A stretch of 6,978 bases of DNA from an uncultured bacterium (GTDB lineage: Bacteria; Patescibacteriota; Patescibacteriia; 2-12-FULL-60-25): contig CALBSL010000186.1 in NCBI GenBank assembly GCA_937968025.1, positions 1 to 6,978 of the forward strand, in the 5' to 3' direction. The position numbers were made by a program, and so were the translations under genes. Shown one piece after another: positions 1-5,961 of the stretch; the first letter of the stretch is position 1; the number at the start of each line of letters is the position of its first letter. The notes under the pieces are model-generated. The model did not search any database, was not told the origin of the DNA, and worked only from the letters and a program-made list of their open reading frames with translations.

Positions 1-49
1 ATCTACACAGGCGAAGACACTCTTTCCCTACACGACGCTCTTCCGATCT
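1..49 (+). other. Illumina TruSeq adapter (sequencing artefact)
   Basis: Bases 1-8 are the last eight bases of the P5 oligonucleotide. Bases 9-16 (AGGCGAAG) occupy the i5 index position and match my memory of TruSeq HT index D505. Bases 17-49 are the complete 33-base read-1 sequencing primer site ending in CTTCCGATCT. This is library DNA left on the contig end, not genome. Biological sequence begins at base 50, and the gene that runs into this point is cut artificially. Confidence 0.98.
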
Positions 50-817
50 GTTCATGACGGGCACCCGTTCACCGTTCGCAACATCAAGAATGATCTGATT
101 GTAGGTGGCGACTCGCGCAGCGAACGTCGTCGAATCTGTTCGATCAGGAATCGTGCTGAGAATAGGCACGACACCACGTTCAGCCGTCTCGCGAACAATC
201 GTCGTGAGCCCGGAGCGGAAAGCGGCGGTATCATTCGAAGTGAGGTCATTCGTTCCGTACATGATCACCGCAAAAGCGCCCTGCTTCCGGCGTAATTCAC
301 AGCGAAGGGGGGTGTTATCAGGAGCGGGGCAGGTGGTTCGGAAGGCGCTATCAAGCTCGGCGCTATTCAAGGCGCTCTGTACGGTCCAACCAGCGACGGC
401 TGAGGGGCTGTTGGCTGTGAGACTGTTCGCTCGTCCACACCAAAAACTCGTAAATGAAGCAGGGAAGGTACTTTGACGAAAATCATCAATCGCGGCGCGG
501 AGACCGGTATTGGTTCCGAGTTGATACTCATCCGTACAGCCAAGGTCCATCAAAAAAGATCCAGATTCGGTGATGCTATCGCCAATCTTTGCGAAGACGT
601 TTGCTTTCAAGCCACGACTTTGACCATCGCGATAGATCGCCTGAACACGACTCAGCGTTTCACCGGAGAGGAGGGGCAGAACAGGGGCAGTCTGCGGAGT
701 GGGTGTGGCGGCGATGGCGCTCGGTAGAGGAAGGGTTCCCGCGGCCTGGGTGAGGAGCACAATAGCCGCTACGAGAGCGTGTGGAAGACGACGCGCAAAA
801 GACGAGATGGGATACAT
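50..817 (-). CDS. Exported SGNH/GDSL-family hydrolase, C-terminus missing
   Basis: The frame is open from ATG 817 down to base 50 (256 codons, no stop), where the adapter replaces the rest of the gene. In-frame TGA lies two codons upstream of the ATG, so this is the first possible start. Residues 7-37 form a basic-hydrophobic signal peptide or anchor ending near AIAA, followed by a Pro/Thr-rich linker (38-50). The SGNH fold follows. Block I is KIGDSIT (78-84) with Ser81 as the likely nucleophile, and block III is MYGTND (186-191) with Asn190 in the oxyanion hole. The stretch around PILSTIPDR (218-226) fits the next core strand. The block V Asp-x-x-His, expected near the C-terminus, lies beyond the cut. 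The family hydrolyses esters (lipids, acylated sugars or peptidoglycan O-acetyl groups); the substrate here cannot be told. The protein should act outside the cytoplasm. Cys94, Cys127, Cys163 and Cys172 could form disulphides. Confidence 0.86.
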
Positions 818-826
818 ATCTCATCT

Positions 827-855
827 ACCGTACCCATGATGCTTCGCATTGGCAA
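827..855 (-). promoter_or_regulatory. Candidate promoter of the SGNH hydrolase gene
   Basis: On the minus strand, TTGCCA (855-850) is followed by exactly 17 bp and then TACGGT (832-827). The -10 box is weak (3 of 6). Transcription would start near 820-819, only two or three bases before the ATG at 817, implying a nearly leaderless mRNA. This agrees with the lack of a convincing Shine-Dalgarno site. Confidence 0.4.
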
Positions 856-909
856 ATACGCAAAGAATCATTGCCAATTTTTCGTTGTTGTGTGATTTGC
901 TCCCAAAAG

Positions 910-938
910 CTGACAAACACACGAGGATATGGTAGAAC
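910..938 (+). promoter_or_regulatory. Promoter of tRNA-Leu
   Basis: CTGACA (910-915, 5 of 6 to TTGACA) and TAGAAC (933-938, 4 of 6 to TATAAT) are separated by 17 bp. The expected start is about 945-947, at or just before the first base of the tRNA. The SGNH gene is transcribed in the opposite direction from the neighbouring 827-855 site, so the two promoters diverge back to back. Confidence 0.65.
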
Positions 939-946
939 GGTGCCGC

Positions 947-1037
947 GCCGGGGTGGCGGAATTGGTAGACGCACCGGACTTAAAATCCGTTGTCCAGTAA
1001 AACGGGCGTGGGGGTTCGATTCCCCCTCCCGGCACCA
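947..1037 (+). tRNA. tRNA-Leu(TAA), CCA encoded
   Basis: The cloverleaf is complete. The acceptor GCCGGGG (947-953) pairs with TCCCGGC (1027-1033), with one G-T pair, followed by discriminator A1034 and an encoded CCA (1035-1037). The D stem is GCG/CGC (956-958 with 970-972). The anticodon loop is CTTAAAA (979-985) with anticodon TAA at 981-983, reading leucine UUA/UUG codons. A long variable arm (about 991-1009) is as expected for class II tRNA-Leu. The T arm is GGGGG-TTCGATT-CCCCC (1010-1026). There is no intron, although tRNA-Leu(UAA) is a common group I intron host in some bacteria. Confidence 0.97.
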
Positions 1038-1049
1038 ACACAAGAAGAG

Positions 1050-1068
1050 CCGAGCTATGCTCGGTTTT
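1050..1068 (+). terminator. Short intrinsic terminator after tRNA-Leu
   Basis: CCGAGC (1050-1055), loop TAT, GCTCGG (1059-1064) and then TTTT (1065-1068) running into GTGTTG. The stem is only 6 bp and the T tract is short and interrupted, so read-through into the tRNA-like element at 1074-1181 is plausible. Confidence 0.6.
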
Positions 1069-1073
1069 GTGTT

Positions 1074-1181
1074 GTGCTGGGAGGAGGAATTGAACGGGCG
1101 TGCATAGAACTCACGGTGTGAGTACATCCATGCCCGCCCAGGCCCGAGCGGTGAGCGAGGCGATTCCCCCTCCCGGCACCA
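1074..1181 (+). ncRNA. tRNA-Leu-derived structured element (tRNA pseudogene or novel small RNA)
   Basis: Bases 1074-1092 pair with 1161-1179 over 19 positions, with one mismatch (A1085/C1168) and two G-T pairs. The outer seven of these resemble a tRNA acceptor: GCTGGGA (1076-1082) with TCCCGGC (1171-1177), then A1178 and CCA (1179-1181). The 5' part resembles the start of the neighbouring tRNA-Leu (compare GCCGGGGTGGCGGAATTG with GCTGGGAGGAGGAATTG), and the last 21 nt are identical to it. The interior is not a cloverleaf. GGGCG-T-GCAT (1096-1105) pairs with 1130-1139 apart from one mismatch and carries hairpin ACTCAC-GGT-GTGAGT (1109-1123). A small arm at 1142-1161 looks like a D arm. The CCCCC that should close the T arm pairs with the 5' GGAGG instead. 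It lies downstream of tRNA-Leu and upstream of a strong terminator. I infer a decayed second tRNA-Leu gene or an RNA built from one; expression is unproven. Confidence 0.5.
1161..1181 (+). repeat. Exact 21-bp direct repeat of the tRNA-Leu 3' end
   Basis: Bases 1161-1181 are identical to 1017-1037, covering part of the T loop, the 3' T stem, the 3' acceptor strand, the discriminator and CCA. The offset is 144 bp. The match stops on both sides (T1016 versus G1160, A1038 versus T1182). Each copy is followed by a CGAGC-type terminator hairpin, so tRNA end plus terminator appears duplicated as a unit. Confidence 0.9.
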
Positions 1182-1184
1182 TAC

Positions 1185-1211
1185 AAAAAACGAGCTGCGG
1201 CTCGGTTTTTT
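1185..1211. terminator. Bidirectional terminator between the tRNA-Leu locus and the beta-helix gene
   Basis: CGAGC (1191-1195), loop TGCG, GCTCG (1200-1204), flanked by A6 (1185-1190) on the left and T6 (1206-1211) on the right. It can therefore end plus-strand transcripts from tRNA-Leu and the following element, and minus-strand transcripts from the convergent operon whose last gene stops at 1214, three bases away. Confidence 0.8.
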
Positions 1212-1213
1212 GT

Positions 1214-2929
1214 TTATTCCTTCTGAAACAAATCCCCTGGATCCGGCACCTGCCGAAGAACGTCGCTCGCTTCAAAGTCTGCTTCCGTGGTGATTGGGTC
1301 ACCTTCTTCGTATTGGGTCATCTCTTCACGAGGAATGGTGGTGATGCGCTGTGCCCATCGAGGGCCAGCGAACGCATAGGCGAGGGCTTCATTCAGAACC
1401 CAGCGAATGATGTTCGGCGCAGTGACGACGTAGACTTGTGGTCGTTCAGGGATTTTGATGAGGGATCCTGGTGGTTCCGTCATGTCATCGCCACGAATGA
1501 GGTCTTCGAGGCGCTCTTCTTTGAGTATGTTGACCGAGCCATAGGGGTACCACGCTTCACGTTGTGATTCACGAACCAAAAAATGCACACGATCGTCTTG
1601 TCCAAGGATGTACGATTGTCCGCTGGTTTCTCCGCGGAGTTCGGATCCAGCGGTGATGGTACGTGATCCATCTGGGTTGTAGGTGGTCTCGCCACCAGAA
1701 AAACGAGGAGAAAAGAGCTCGGCGGTTGAGGCTTCGCCGAAAAAAAGCTGCGAGTCATCTTCGCGGGTGATGGCATCGACTTGAGCGCTTTCTTCAACGC
1801 TGACGCGCTGACCACCCGGGAGGACGAGCACGGGACTTGGGTGGGAGAACCAAGCAACAAGCCCATTCCAAACCACGGTATGCCTGCTTTGTGATGCGCC
1901 AAGCACGAGGGCTTCGCCCGGGACCTCGATGCGCGAATAGGCGAATACGAGGCTGCTCGTCGGAGAGCTGTGATCGTTTGGCAGGATGAGAAACGGCGTG
2001 CTGGTCGTGCTGAGATTTCGAAGTAGCGAACGTTCAATCACAAGCCCGTCGCCGATGTGGGCGGCAAGACCTGTTTTCAGAGTGGCGATATCTGTTTTTG
2101 TGATGTAGCCGCCGCGTCCGAGAGTAAGTGCCGTACCATCGATCTGGATGAATTGGCTGTTGGCGATAGAGGCGGCTGGTCCATCGAAGCGGACACCGTC
2201 GCCGATGCTGTCGCGTACGACCACGTCTCTCCAGCGGCTGTCTCTCGAGGTCGCGGAGTAGATAATTTTTGCGGTTGTGGTGGTGGTGTCGTAACCGAGG
2301 TGCTCGAACTGCACGCGAGTGAACCGATGGTGCGAGCAGGTCGTGCGTCCGCAGTCGATGGCTTGTCCGCGAATATCGCTCATCGAACTATCTTCCAGCG
2401 TGAGATGCGTGAGCCCTGCGGTCCCAGCGTCGAGACCCACCTGGCAGTGATCGATGCGTGTTCGGGTGAGGGTGAGGTCTTCACGTGGGCCTTCAATGCG
2501 TAGACAGGTTCCCGGTGTCGCGAGTTCCCGCCCGTGGATGGTGATATCTTGGAGTTCGATGTGGGAAGCGGCGATGGTAGCAGGTTGTGCGGCGTCCTGC
2601 AGAGCGAAGACCACGGTTCCTGAGGTTGCGGGGCGAAGAACGAGCGGTGTACGAGCGGTTCCACCTTGTGTGATGGTGCCGAATTCGGTGTACCGTCCCG
2701 GGAGCGCAAGAATTGGACGACCGAGGAGGGCGGCTCTTGCGGGTGTGTAGAATGGGCGCTGTTCTGTTCCGTTGCCCGTAGCATCAGACCCATGAGGAGC
2801 GATCCACGTTGCGGTCTCGAGGGCGGTGGGTGGTGTTGCTACGCGCAAAGAACCCGGCGCTTGAGTGGCGAGGGCAGCAGTAGGAAGAGACGCGACAAAG
2901 AGGAGGAGAGCTCCCCAGGCAATACGCAT
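1214..2929 (-). CDS. Exported right-handed beta-helix protein with two C-terminal surface-type modules
   Basis: I chose ATG 2929 (571 aa) because it gives a clean signal peptide (MRIAWGALLLFVASLPTAALAT, cleavage near 22). It also lies 10 bp after the stop of the YibE/F gene. A longer open frame begins at 3094 but overlaps that gene. Residues 42-60 (TWIAPHGSD...GTEQRPF) match the opening strand typical of pectate-lyase-like and DUF1565-type beta-helix proteins. Residues about 95-345 show degenerate parallel beta-helix turns (IELQDITIHG, LTLTRTRIDHCQVGLD, ASIANSQFIQIDGTALTL). Residues 488-544 begin GSLIKIPERPQVYVV, a module I recall from exported Patescibacteria proteins. Residues 428-481 look like a divergent first copy of it. 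The protein is probably envelope-attached or secreted, binding or cleaving polysaccharide. I see no catalytic triad that I can assign, so an enzymatic role is open. It is the last gene of a three-gene operon ending at the bidirectional terminator. Confidence 0.84.
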   Translation of the reverse strand: MRIAWGALLLFVASLPTAALATQAPGSLRVATPPTALETATWIAPHGSDATGNGTEQRPFYTPARAALLGRPILALPGRYTEFGTITQGGTARTPLVLRPATSGTVVFALQDAAQPATIAASHIELQDITIHGRELATPGTCLRIEGPREDLTLTRTRIDHCQVGLDAGTAGLTHLTLEDSSMSDIRGQAIDCGRTTCSHHRFTRVQFEHLGYDTTTTTAKIIYSATSRDSRWRDVVVRDSIGDGVRFDGPAASIANSQFIQIDGTALTLGRGGYITKTDIATLKTGLAAHIGDGLVIERSLLRNLSTTSTPFLILPNDHSSPTSSLVFAYSRIEVPGEALVLGASQSRHTVVWNGLVAWFSHPSPVLVLPGGQRVSVEESAQVDAITREDDSQLFFGEASTAELFSPRFSGGETTYNPDGSRTITAGSELRGETSGQSYILGQDDRVHFLVRESQREAWYPYGSVNILKEERLEDLIRGDDMTEPPGSLIKIPERPQVYVVTAPNIIRWVLNEALAYAFAGPRWAQRITTIPREEMTQYEEGDPITTEADFEASDVLRQVPDPGDLFQKE

Positions 2930-2939
2930 AACGGGCAGA

Positions 2940-4094
2940 TTAGTGTGAATGGTGGGCGTGGTGTGATGAATCATCCTCTGGGAAGCCTGCCTTGGTGACG
3001 GCCCAAGCGGCGAGGAGCGCCGTAATCGGAACGGTAAAGATGAGGCCGATCGTGCCACAGAGCGAACGAATGATTTCATCGACCACCGTATCAAAATTGA
3101 TGAATTTTAACCAAGATTCGCCGAATTGTTTATAGAGCAGCAGCGATGAGAGCGATGCGCCAACATAGGCATACACAAGGGTGTTCGCGAGCGCCGCCAT
3201 ATGATCACGCCCAACGGCCATTCCGGAGAGAAAGAGACGCTGGAATCCTAGTCGTGGATTCGCACGGTGCACTTCGTTTACCCCTGAAACAATCGAGACG
3301 GCAACGTCTTCAAGCACACCAACCGCGGCGATGATGATCCCCGCAAACAGTAGTCCGCGCGGATCAAGACTTGGATTTTTTTGGAAGAACAGCCGATCTT
3401 CATCAGTGGAGAGTCCGGAAAGATGGGTGAGATCGACGAAGACGAGCGACAACAGATAGGCGATGAGTGCTCCGCCCATCGTGCCCACCGCTGTGACGAG
3501 GGCTTTTCGGTTCCATCCACTGCCTAGACCGCACGAGAGCAGCGTAAATACGCCGCCCAAGAGAATGGCAATCGGCACGGGGTTCCAACCACGCAAGAAC
3601 AACGGAATGAGCACGTACCCTATCAAGAGCAGTGAGATTCCGATGGACGAGGCGACCTTTAACCCCTGCCAACCCGCGAGAAGGACAAGCGTCAACACGA
3701 AGAGAATGACGAGCCAGGCGATCGCGGCTCGTCGATCAAATCCCTCGATATACACGTTCCAACTGTCAGGTTGTTCGCTTGGTTGGAAGAACACGACGAT
3801 TTTGTCGCCTGTGTCGGGGCGAATTTGGTAGGGGTTCGAGCTGATGTCATCTGTGATGGTGCGCTCTTCTCCCTTCTCAACTCCAGACAGGAACCGGACT
3901 TGATAGACGCGAACTTGCTCGCTTGTGCTGGTCGATGTCTGTCGTGTTTGTGTTTCGACGGTGAGTACCTCGGCTCGTTCGTAGCTGCCTTCGGATGCGG
4001 ATGGGCCTTGAGCTGACACGGCGGAAGGCATCAGAAAAGACAGGCTGGCGAAGGCAAGAACACCGAAGCGAACGAAGCGAGGAAGGGGGATCAT
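2940..4094 (-). CDS. YibE/F-family multi-pass membrane protein
   Basis: The start is ATG 4094, whose ATGA overlaps the TGA stop of the upstream nuclease gene, implying translational coupling; no clear Shine-Dalgarno site is present. A longer frame to 4166 would lie inside the nuclease gene and lose the signal peptide. The product is 384 aa. Residues 6-28 are a signal peptide (cleavage near AVSA) and 35-118 an extracytoplasmic soluble domain. About seven hydrophobic segments follow (about 122-141, 146-168, 171-192, 198-222, 248-270, 296-320, 342-368). The family hallmark is in 258-315: GVLEDVAVSIVSGVNE, then LFLSGMAVGRDHMA and NTLVYAYVGASL, which match YibE/F proteins (Pfam YibE_F). The molecular function of this family is not established; transport has been suggested only from topology. 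The C-terminal tail (378-384, HHAHHSH) is His-rich and could bind metal, which is my inference. Confidence 0.92.
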   Translation of the reverse strand: MIPLPRFVRFGVLAFASLSFLMPSAVSAQGPSASEGSYERAEVLTVETQTRQTSTSTSEQVRVYQVRFLSGVEKGEERTITDDISSNPYQIRPDTGDKIVVFFQPSEQPDSWNVYIEGFDRRAAIAWLVILFVLTLVLLAGWQGLKVASSIGISLLLIGYVLIPLFLRGWNPVPIAILLGGVFTLLSCGLGSGWNRKALVTAVGTMGGALIAYLLSLVFVDLTHLSGLSTDEDRLFFQKNPSLDPRGLLFAGIIIAAVGVLEDVAVSIVSGVNEVHRANPRLGFQRLFLSGMAVGRDHMAALANTLVYAYVGASLSSLLLYKQFGESWLKFINFDTVVDEIIRSLCGTIGLIFTVPITALLAAWAVTKAGFPEDDSSHHAHHSH

Positions 4095-5569
4095 ACGTCG
4101 TTTAGCGTACCAGACTCGGGTGTCCATGGGTACGGGGCGGTATAGACGGCTTCGGTCATCGCCCATTGACGCGCCCAGTCTACGATGTGAGCGGTGCCAC
4201 GCACATCATCTTCATTGTAGGAGATAAGTCGTGCGGCGATTTCAGGGCGCTGATCGGTGAGCCAGGTCTCGTACTCGCGCACCGAATCACGGCCGTGTCG
4301 AATGGATTCGCGCCAGTGATAGCCGAAAAAGCTGCCGACGGTCTTAAGGCTGTAGAAAAACAACGGAAGAACGAGGCTTTCACGAACGAGTTCCTTTACA
4401 TCCACGAGACGATCGAGGAATTGCAGGAGCCAAGGGTTATTGACCGTCTGATACCGAGCAGCGAGCGTCGTGATGCGTGTATATTCATACTCGCCGTAAT
4501 GATAGACGCGGTAGTCGGGTGGGAGGGTTTCGATGAATGACAAAAACGCTTGCCATAGATCGGCTTCTGATGACCCATCAAGGGTATTGATCGCGTGCCA
4601 GGTGGCCTCGTTATTCTGTGATCGAACAAGAAACCCATAGAGATAGTCTTGATCGGTGCCAGGATGGCTTTCGATATCGAAGAAGACGTCCGTGGTGTGA
4701 GCCGGTTCGAACCAAGGATCTCGAACGAGCACGGATTGATCGATGAGCGACCGCGCTTGGCGTTGCAGGCGAAGAAGGGATCGGAGCGTGAGGCCCGGAG
4801 CGGCGCCATCGAGCTGAATCGGATCAACGTCGGCCATTTGATGCACGGTTTCAATGCCTTGCGATCGTAGACTCTGAAGTTGTTTCTGCGTGACGCTAAA
4901 CAAGAGAGCGATATCGTCTCGTTCTGCGGCGAGCGCTTTGCAGGCCTTGCCCCACGGCGAGGTATCTTCGCACCCTTTTCGATAGACGGGGAGAGGGCAA
5001 TCGCCGGCAATCGTCCGCTCGAGCTTCACCATAAAATCGCGGTACTCATCAGCGTAGGCTTCAGCATCAGCCTGAAAGGTTTCGCCATCGCGGTTCATTA
5101 CACGGAGAGAGGTGGGATAGACACCTTGTATATCGCGAAGCAGCTCGCCGTAAAATGACAAACGAAACACCTCATCTTTTCGCAAGGTGAGCGCTCGACG
5201 AATATCAATAGGGGCATAGGCCCATGATCCAAACGAGCTCGAGCCTTCTGTGCGAAGTAGGAGCGAGGGCGTTCCCAATCCGCGCGCAGAGACGAGGGCG
5301 GGGTGAGCGATCGCCTCCACGCCAAGGCGCATGGCGTCGAGCGTACGCGTGGCGCGTTCGTCGGCGTTCGCGCCTTCGATCCAGAGCGCTTCTGGTGCGA
5401 GCTTCGAGATGAGTTCGCGCTCCATCCAGAGATGTTCGAAGAGATCATGGGATGAAGCCTCGTCTTTTTCGCGTTTAAGCGCAGGATCGCCAAAGCGTTC
5501 CCAGTACGGCCAATGGGGACAGACGAAGGCGCGCGCAATGTCGATATCCGTGAGGAGAGAGGCAGGCAT
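4091..5569 (-). CDS. TM0106-family RecB-like nuclease with DEDD exonuclease-like domain
   Basis: This 492-aa protein has the TM0106-family layout: an N-terminal Cas4/RecB-like PD-(D/E)XK domain (about 1-215) and a C-terminal RNase H-like domain (about 290-475). Cys17 together with Cys191, Cys200 and Cys210 has the one-plus-three spacing used by Cas4/AddB-type enzymes to hold an Fe-S cluster. In the RecB part the usual acidic position of 'G-x-P-D-L-L-x-R' is Ser102 (GTPSLLLR), and the 'D-x-K' pair reads Asp122-Ile-Arg124. The C-terminal domain has DIE (298-300), HYGEYE (357-362), YSLK (406-409) and SYNEDDV (450-456), the Exo I/II/III pattern. The family is presumed to act on DNA or RNA in the cytoplasm, but its role is not settled. 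It is the first gene of the operon. No Shine-Dalgarno site precedes ATG 5569, and the promoter position predicts a leaderless mRNA. Confidence 0.9.
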   Translation of the reverse strand: MPASLLTDIDIARAFVCPHWPYWERFGDPALKREKDEASSHDLFEHLWMERELISKLAPEALWIEGANADERATRTLDAMRLGVEAIAHPALVSARGLGTPSLLLRTEGSSSFGSWAYAPIDIRRALTLRKDEVFRLSFYGELLRDIQGVYPTSLRVMNRDGETFQADAEAYADEYRDFMVKLERTIAGDCPLPVYRKGCEDTSPWGKACKALAAERDDIALLFSVTQKQLQSLRSQGIETVHQMADVDPIQLDGAAPGLTLRSLLRLQRQARSLIDQSVLVRDPWFEPAHTTDVFFDIESHPGTDQDYLYGFLVRSQNNEATWHAINTLDGSSEADLWQAFLSFIETLPPDYRVYHYGEYEYTRITTLAARYQTVNNPWLLQFLDRLVDVKELVRESLVLPLFFYSLKTVGSFFGYHWRESIRHGRDSVREYETWLTDQRPEIAARLISYNEDDVRGTAHIVDWARQWAMTEAVYTAPYPWTPESGTLNDV

Positions 5570-5575
5570 AGGCAG

Positions 5576-5604
5576 ATGGTACGGGCCTATGAAAAAAAAG
5601 ACAA
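5576..5604 (-). promoter_or_regulatory. Promoter of the nuclease-YibE/F-beta-helix operon
   Basis: On the minus strand, TTGTCT (5604-5599), a 17-bp spacer and TACCAT (5581-5576) are followed by six bases and then the ATG at 5569. The start point is expected on or within a base of the ATG. The -35 box lies inside the T-rich tail of the rpmG terminator. Confidence 0.5.
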
Positions 5605-5606
5605 CA

Positions 5607-5633
5607 AAAACATGGGGTGATGCCCCATGTTTT
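5607..5633 (-). terminator. Intrinsic terminator after rpmG
   Basis: The hairpin CATGGGG (5611-5617), loop TGATG, CCCCATG (5623-5629) is extended by flanking A4/T4 pairs. On the minus strand it is followed by TTTTTGTTGTC and a run of eight T. It sits 6 bp after the rpmG stop codon and separates rpmG from the next operon. Confidence 0.88.
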
Positions 5634-5639
5634 CGACGA

Positions 5640-5792
5640 TTACTTCGTTTCCTTGTGGACCTGGTGGCCCTTGCAGTGCTTGCAGAACTTATTCATTTCC
5701 AAGCGCACCTTCAACTTTGGGTTGCGGGTGGTGTTGTAATTGGTTTCGCCGCAGTTCGTGCACTTCATGCGGGCAATAGACTTTTGTGGCAT
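5640..5792 (-). CDS. rpmG: 50S ribosomal protein L33
   Basis: The 50-aa product MPQKSIARMK... has the L33 fold signature: CTNC (11-14) and CKHC (37-40) form the zinc-ribbon knuckles, with NYNTTRNPK (18-26) and LEMNKFC (31-37) between them, and it ends HKETK as many L33 proteins do. It is full length (the family is about 50 residues). L33 binds 23S rRNA near the tRNA exit site of the large subunit. It lies 49 bp downstream of tRNA-Thr on the same strand, and I see no good separate promoter, so it is probably transcribed with the tRNA and released by tRNA 3' processing. No Shine-Dalgarno site is visible before the ATG (CCCCTATATCCT). This is the zinc-binding (C+) form, which in bacteria that have two forms is the zinc-replete one. 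Confidence 0.96.
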   Translation of the reverse strand: MPQKSIARMKCTNCGETNYNTTRNPKLKVRLEMNKFCKHCKGHQVHKETK

Positions 5793-5841
5793 AGGATATA
5801 GGGGAACGCGACCAGGACGGCGAACAAGCGATCAGAAGTTG

Positions 5842-5916
5842 TGGAGCCGGCGATCGGATTTGAACCGATGGCCTACGGTTTACAAAACCGTTGCTCTACC
5901 GCTGAGCTACGCCGGC
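5842..5916 (-). tRNA. tRNA-Thr(TGT), CCA encoded
   Basis: Read on the minus strand, the acceptor GCCGGCG (5916-5910) pairs perfectly with CGCCGGC (5852-5846), followed by discriminator T5845 and CCA (5844-5842). The D arm contains AGCGGTAGAGC. The anticodon stem ACGGT/ACCGT encloses loop TTTGTAA (5886-5880) with anticodon TGT (5884-5882), reading threonine ACA and related codons. The T arm is ATCGG-TTCAAAT-CCGAT. The sequence is canonical throughout. Confidence 0.97.
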
Positions 5917-5932
5917 GTGGCGGTGTGGCAAG

Positions 5933-5961
5933 ATAGTAAAGGATTTTCCCGGCCAGGTCAA
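5933..5961 (-). promoter_or_regulatory. Promoter of tRNA-Thr-rpmG
   Basis: TTGACC (5961-5956, 5 of 6) and TACTAT (5938-5933, 4 of 6) are spaced 17 bp apart. The expected start is about 5926, ten bases before the tRNA. The -35 hexamer lies wholly inside the left arm of the 5948-5984 palindrome. Confidence 0.7.

Noticed and set aside
105..727. Two plus-strand open frames (105-476 and 473-727)
   Set aside because: They are antisense to the SGNH hydrolase frame, whose GDS and GTND motifs make the minus strand the coding one.
947..1037. Group I intron in tRNA-Leu(UAA)
   Set aside because: The anticodon loop is a continuous seven bases and the full tRNA is 91 nt with CCA, leaving no room for an intron.
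825..1127. 100-aa minus-strand open frame containing WCREGESNPHARFTG
   Set aside because: This peptide is the usual false translation of the reverse complement of a tRNA; it covers tRNA-Leu and its terminator.
1017..1181. attL/attR sites of an integrated element at tRNA-Leu
   Set aside because: The 21-bp repeats fit a tRNA-end attachment core in form, but only 123 bp lies between them and no integrase gene is present. Tandem duplication or tRNA decay explains it more simply.
2930..3094. N-terminal extension of the beta-helix protein to ATG 3094
   Set aside because: It would overlap the YibE/F gene by about 155 bp and bury the signal peptide behind a basic, unstructured leader. ATG 2929 fits operon spacing and export.
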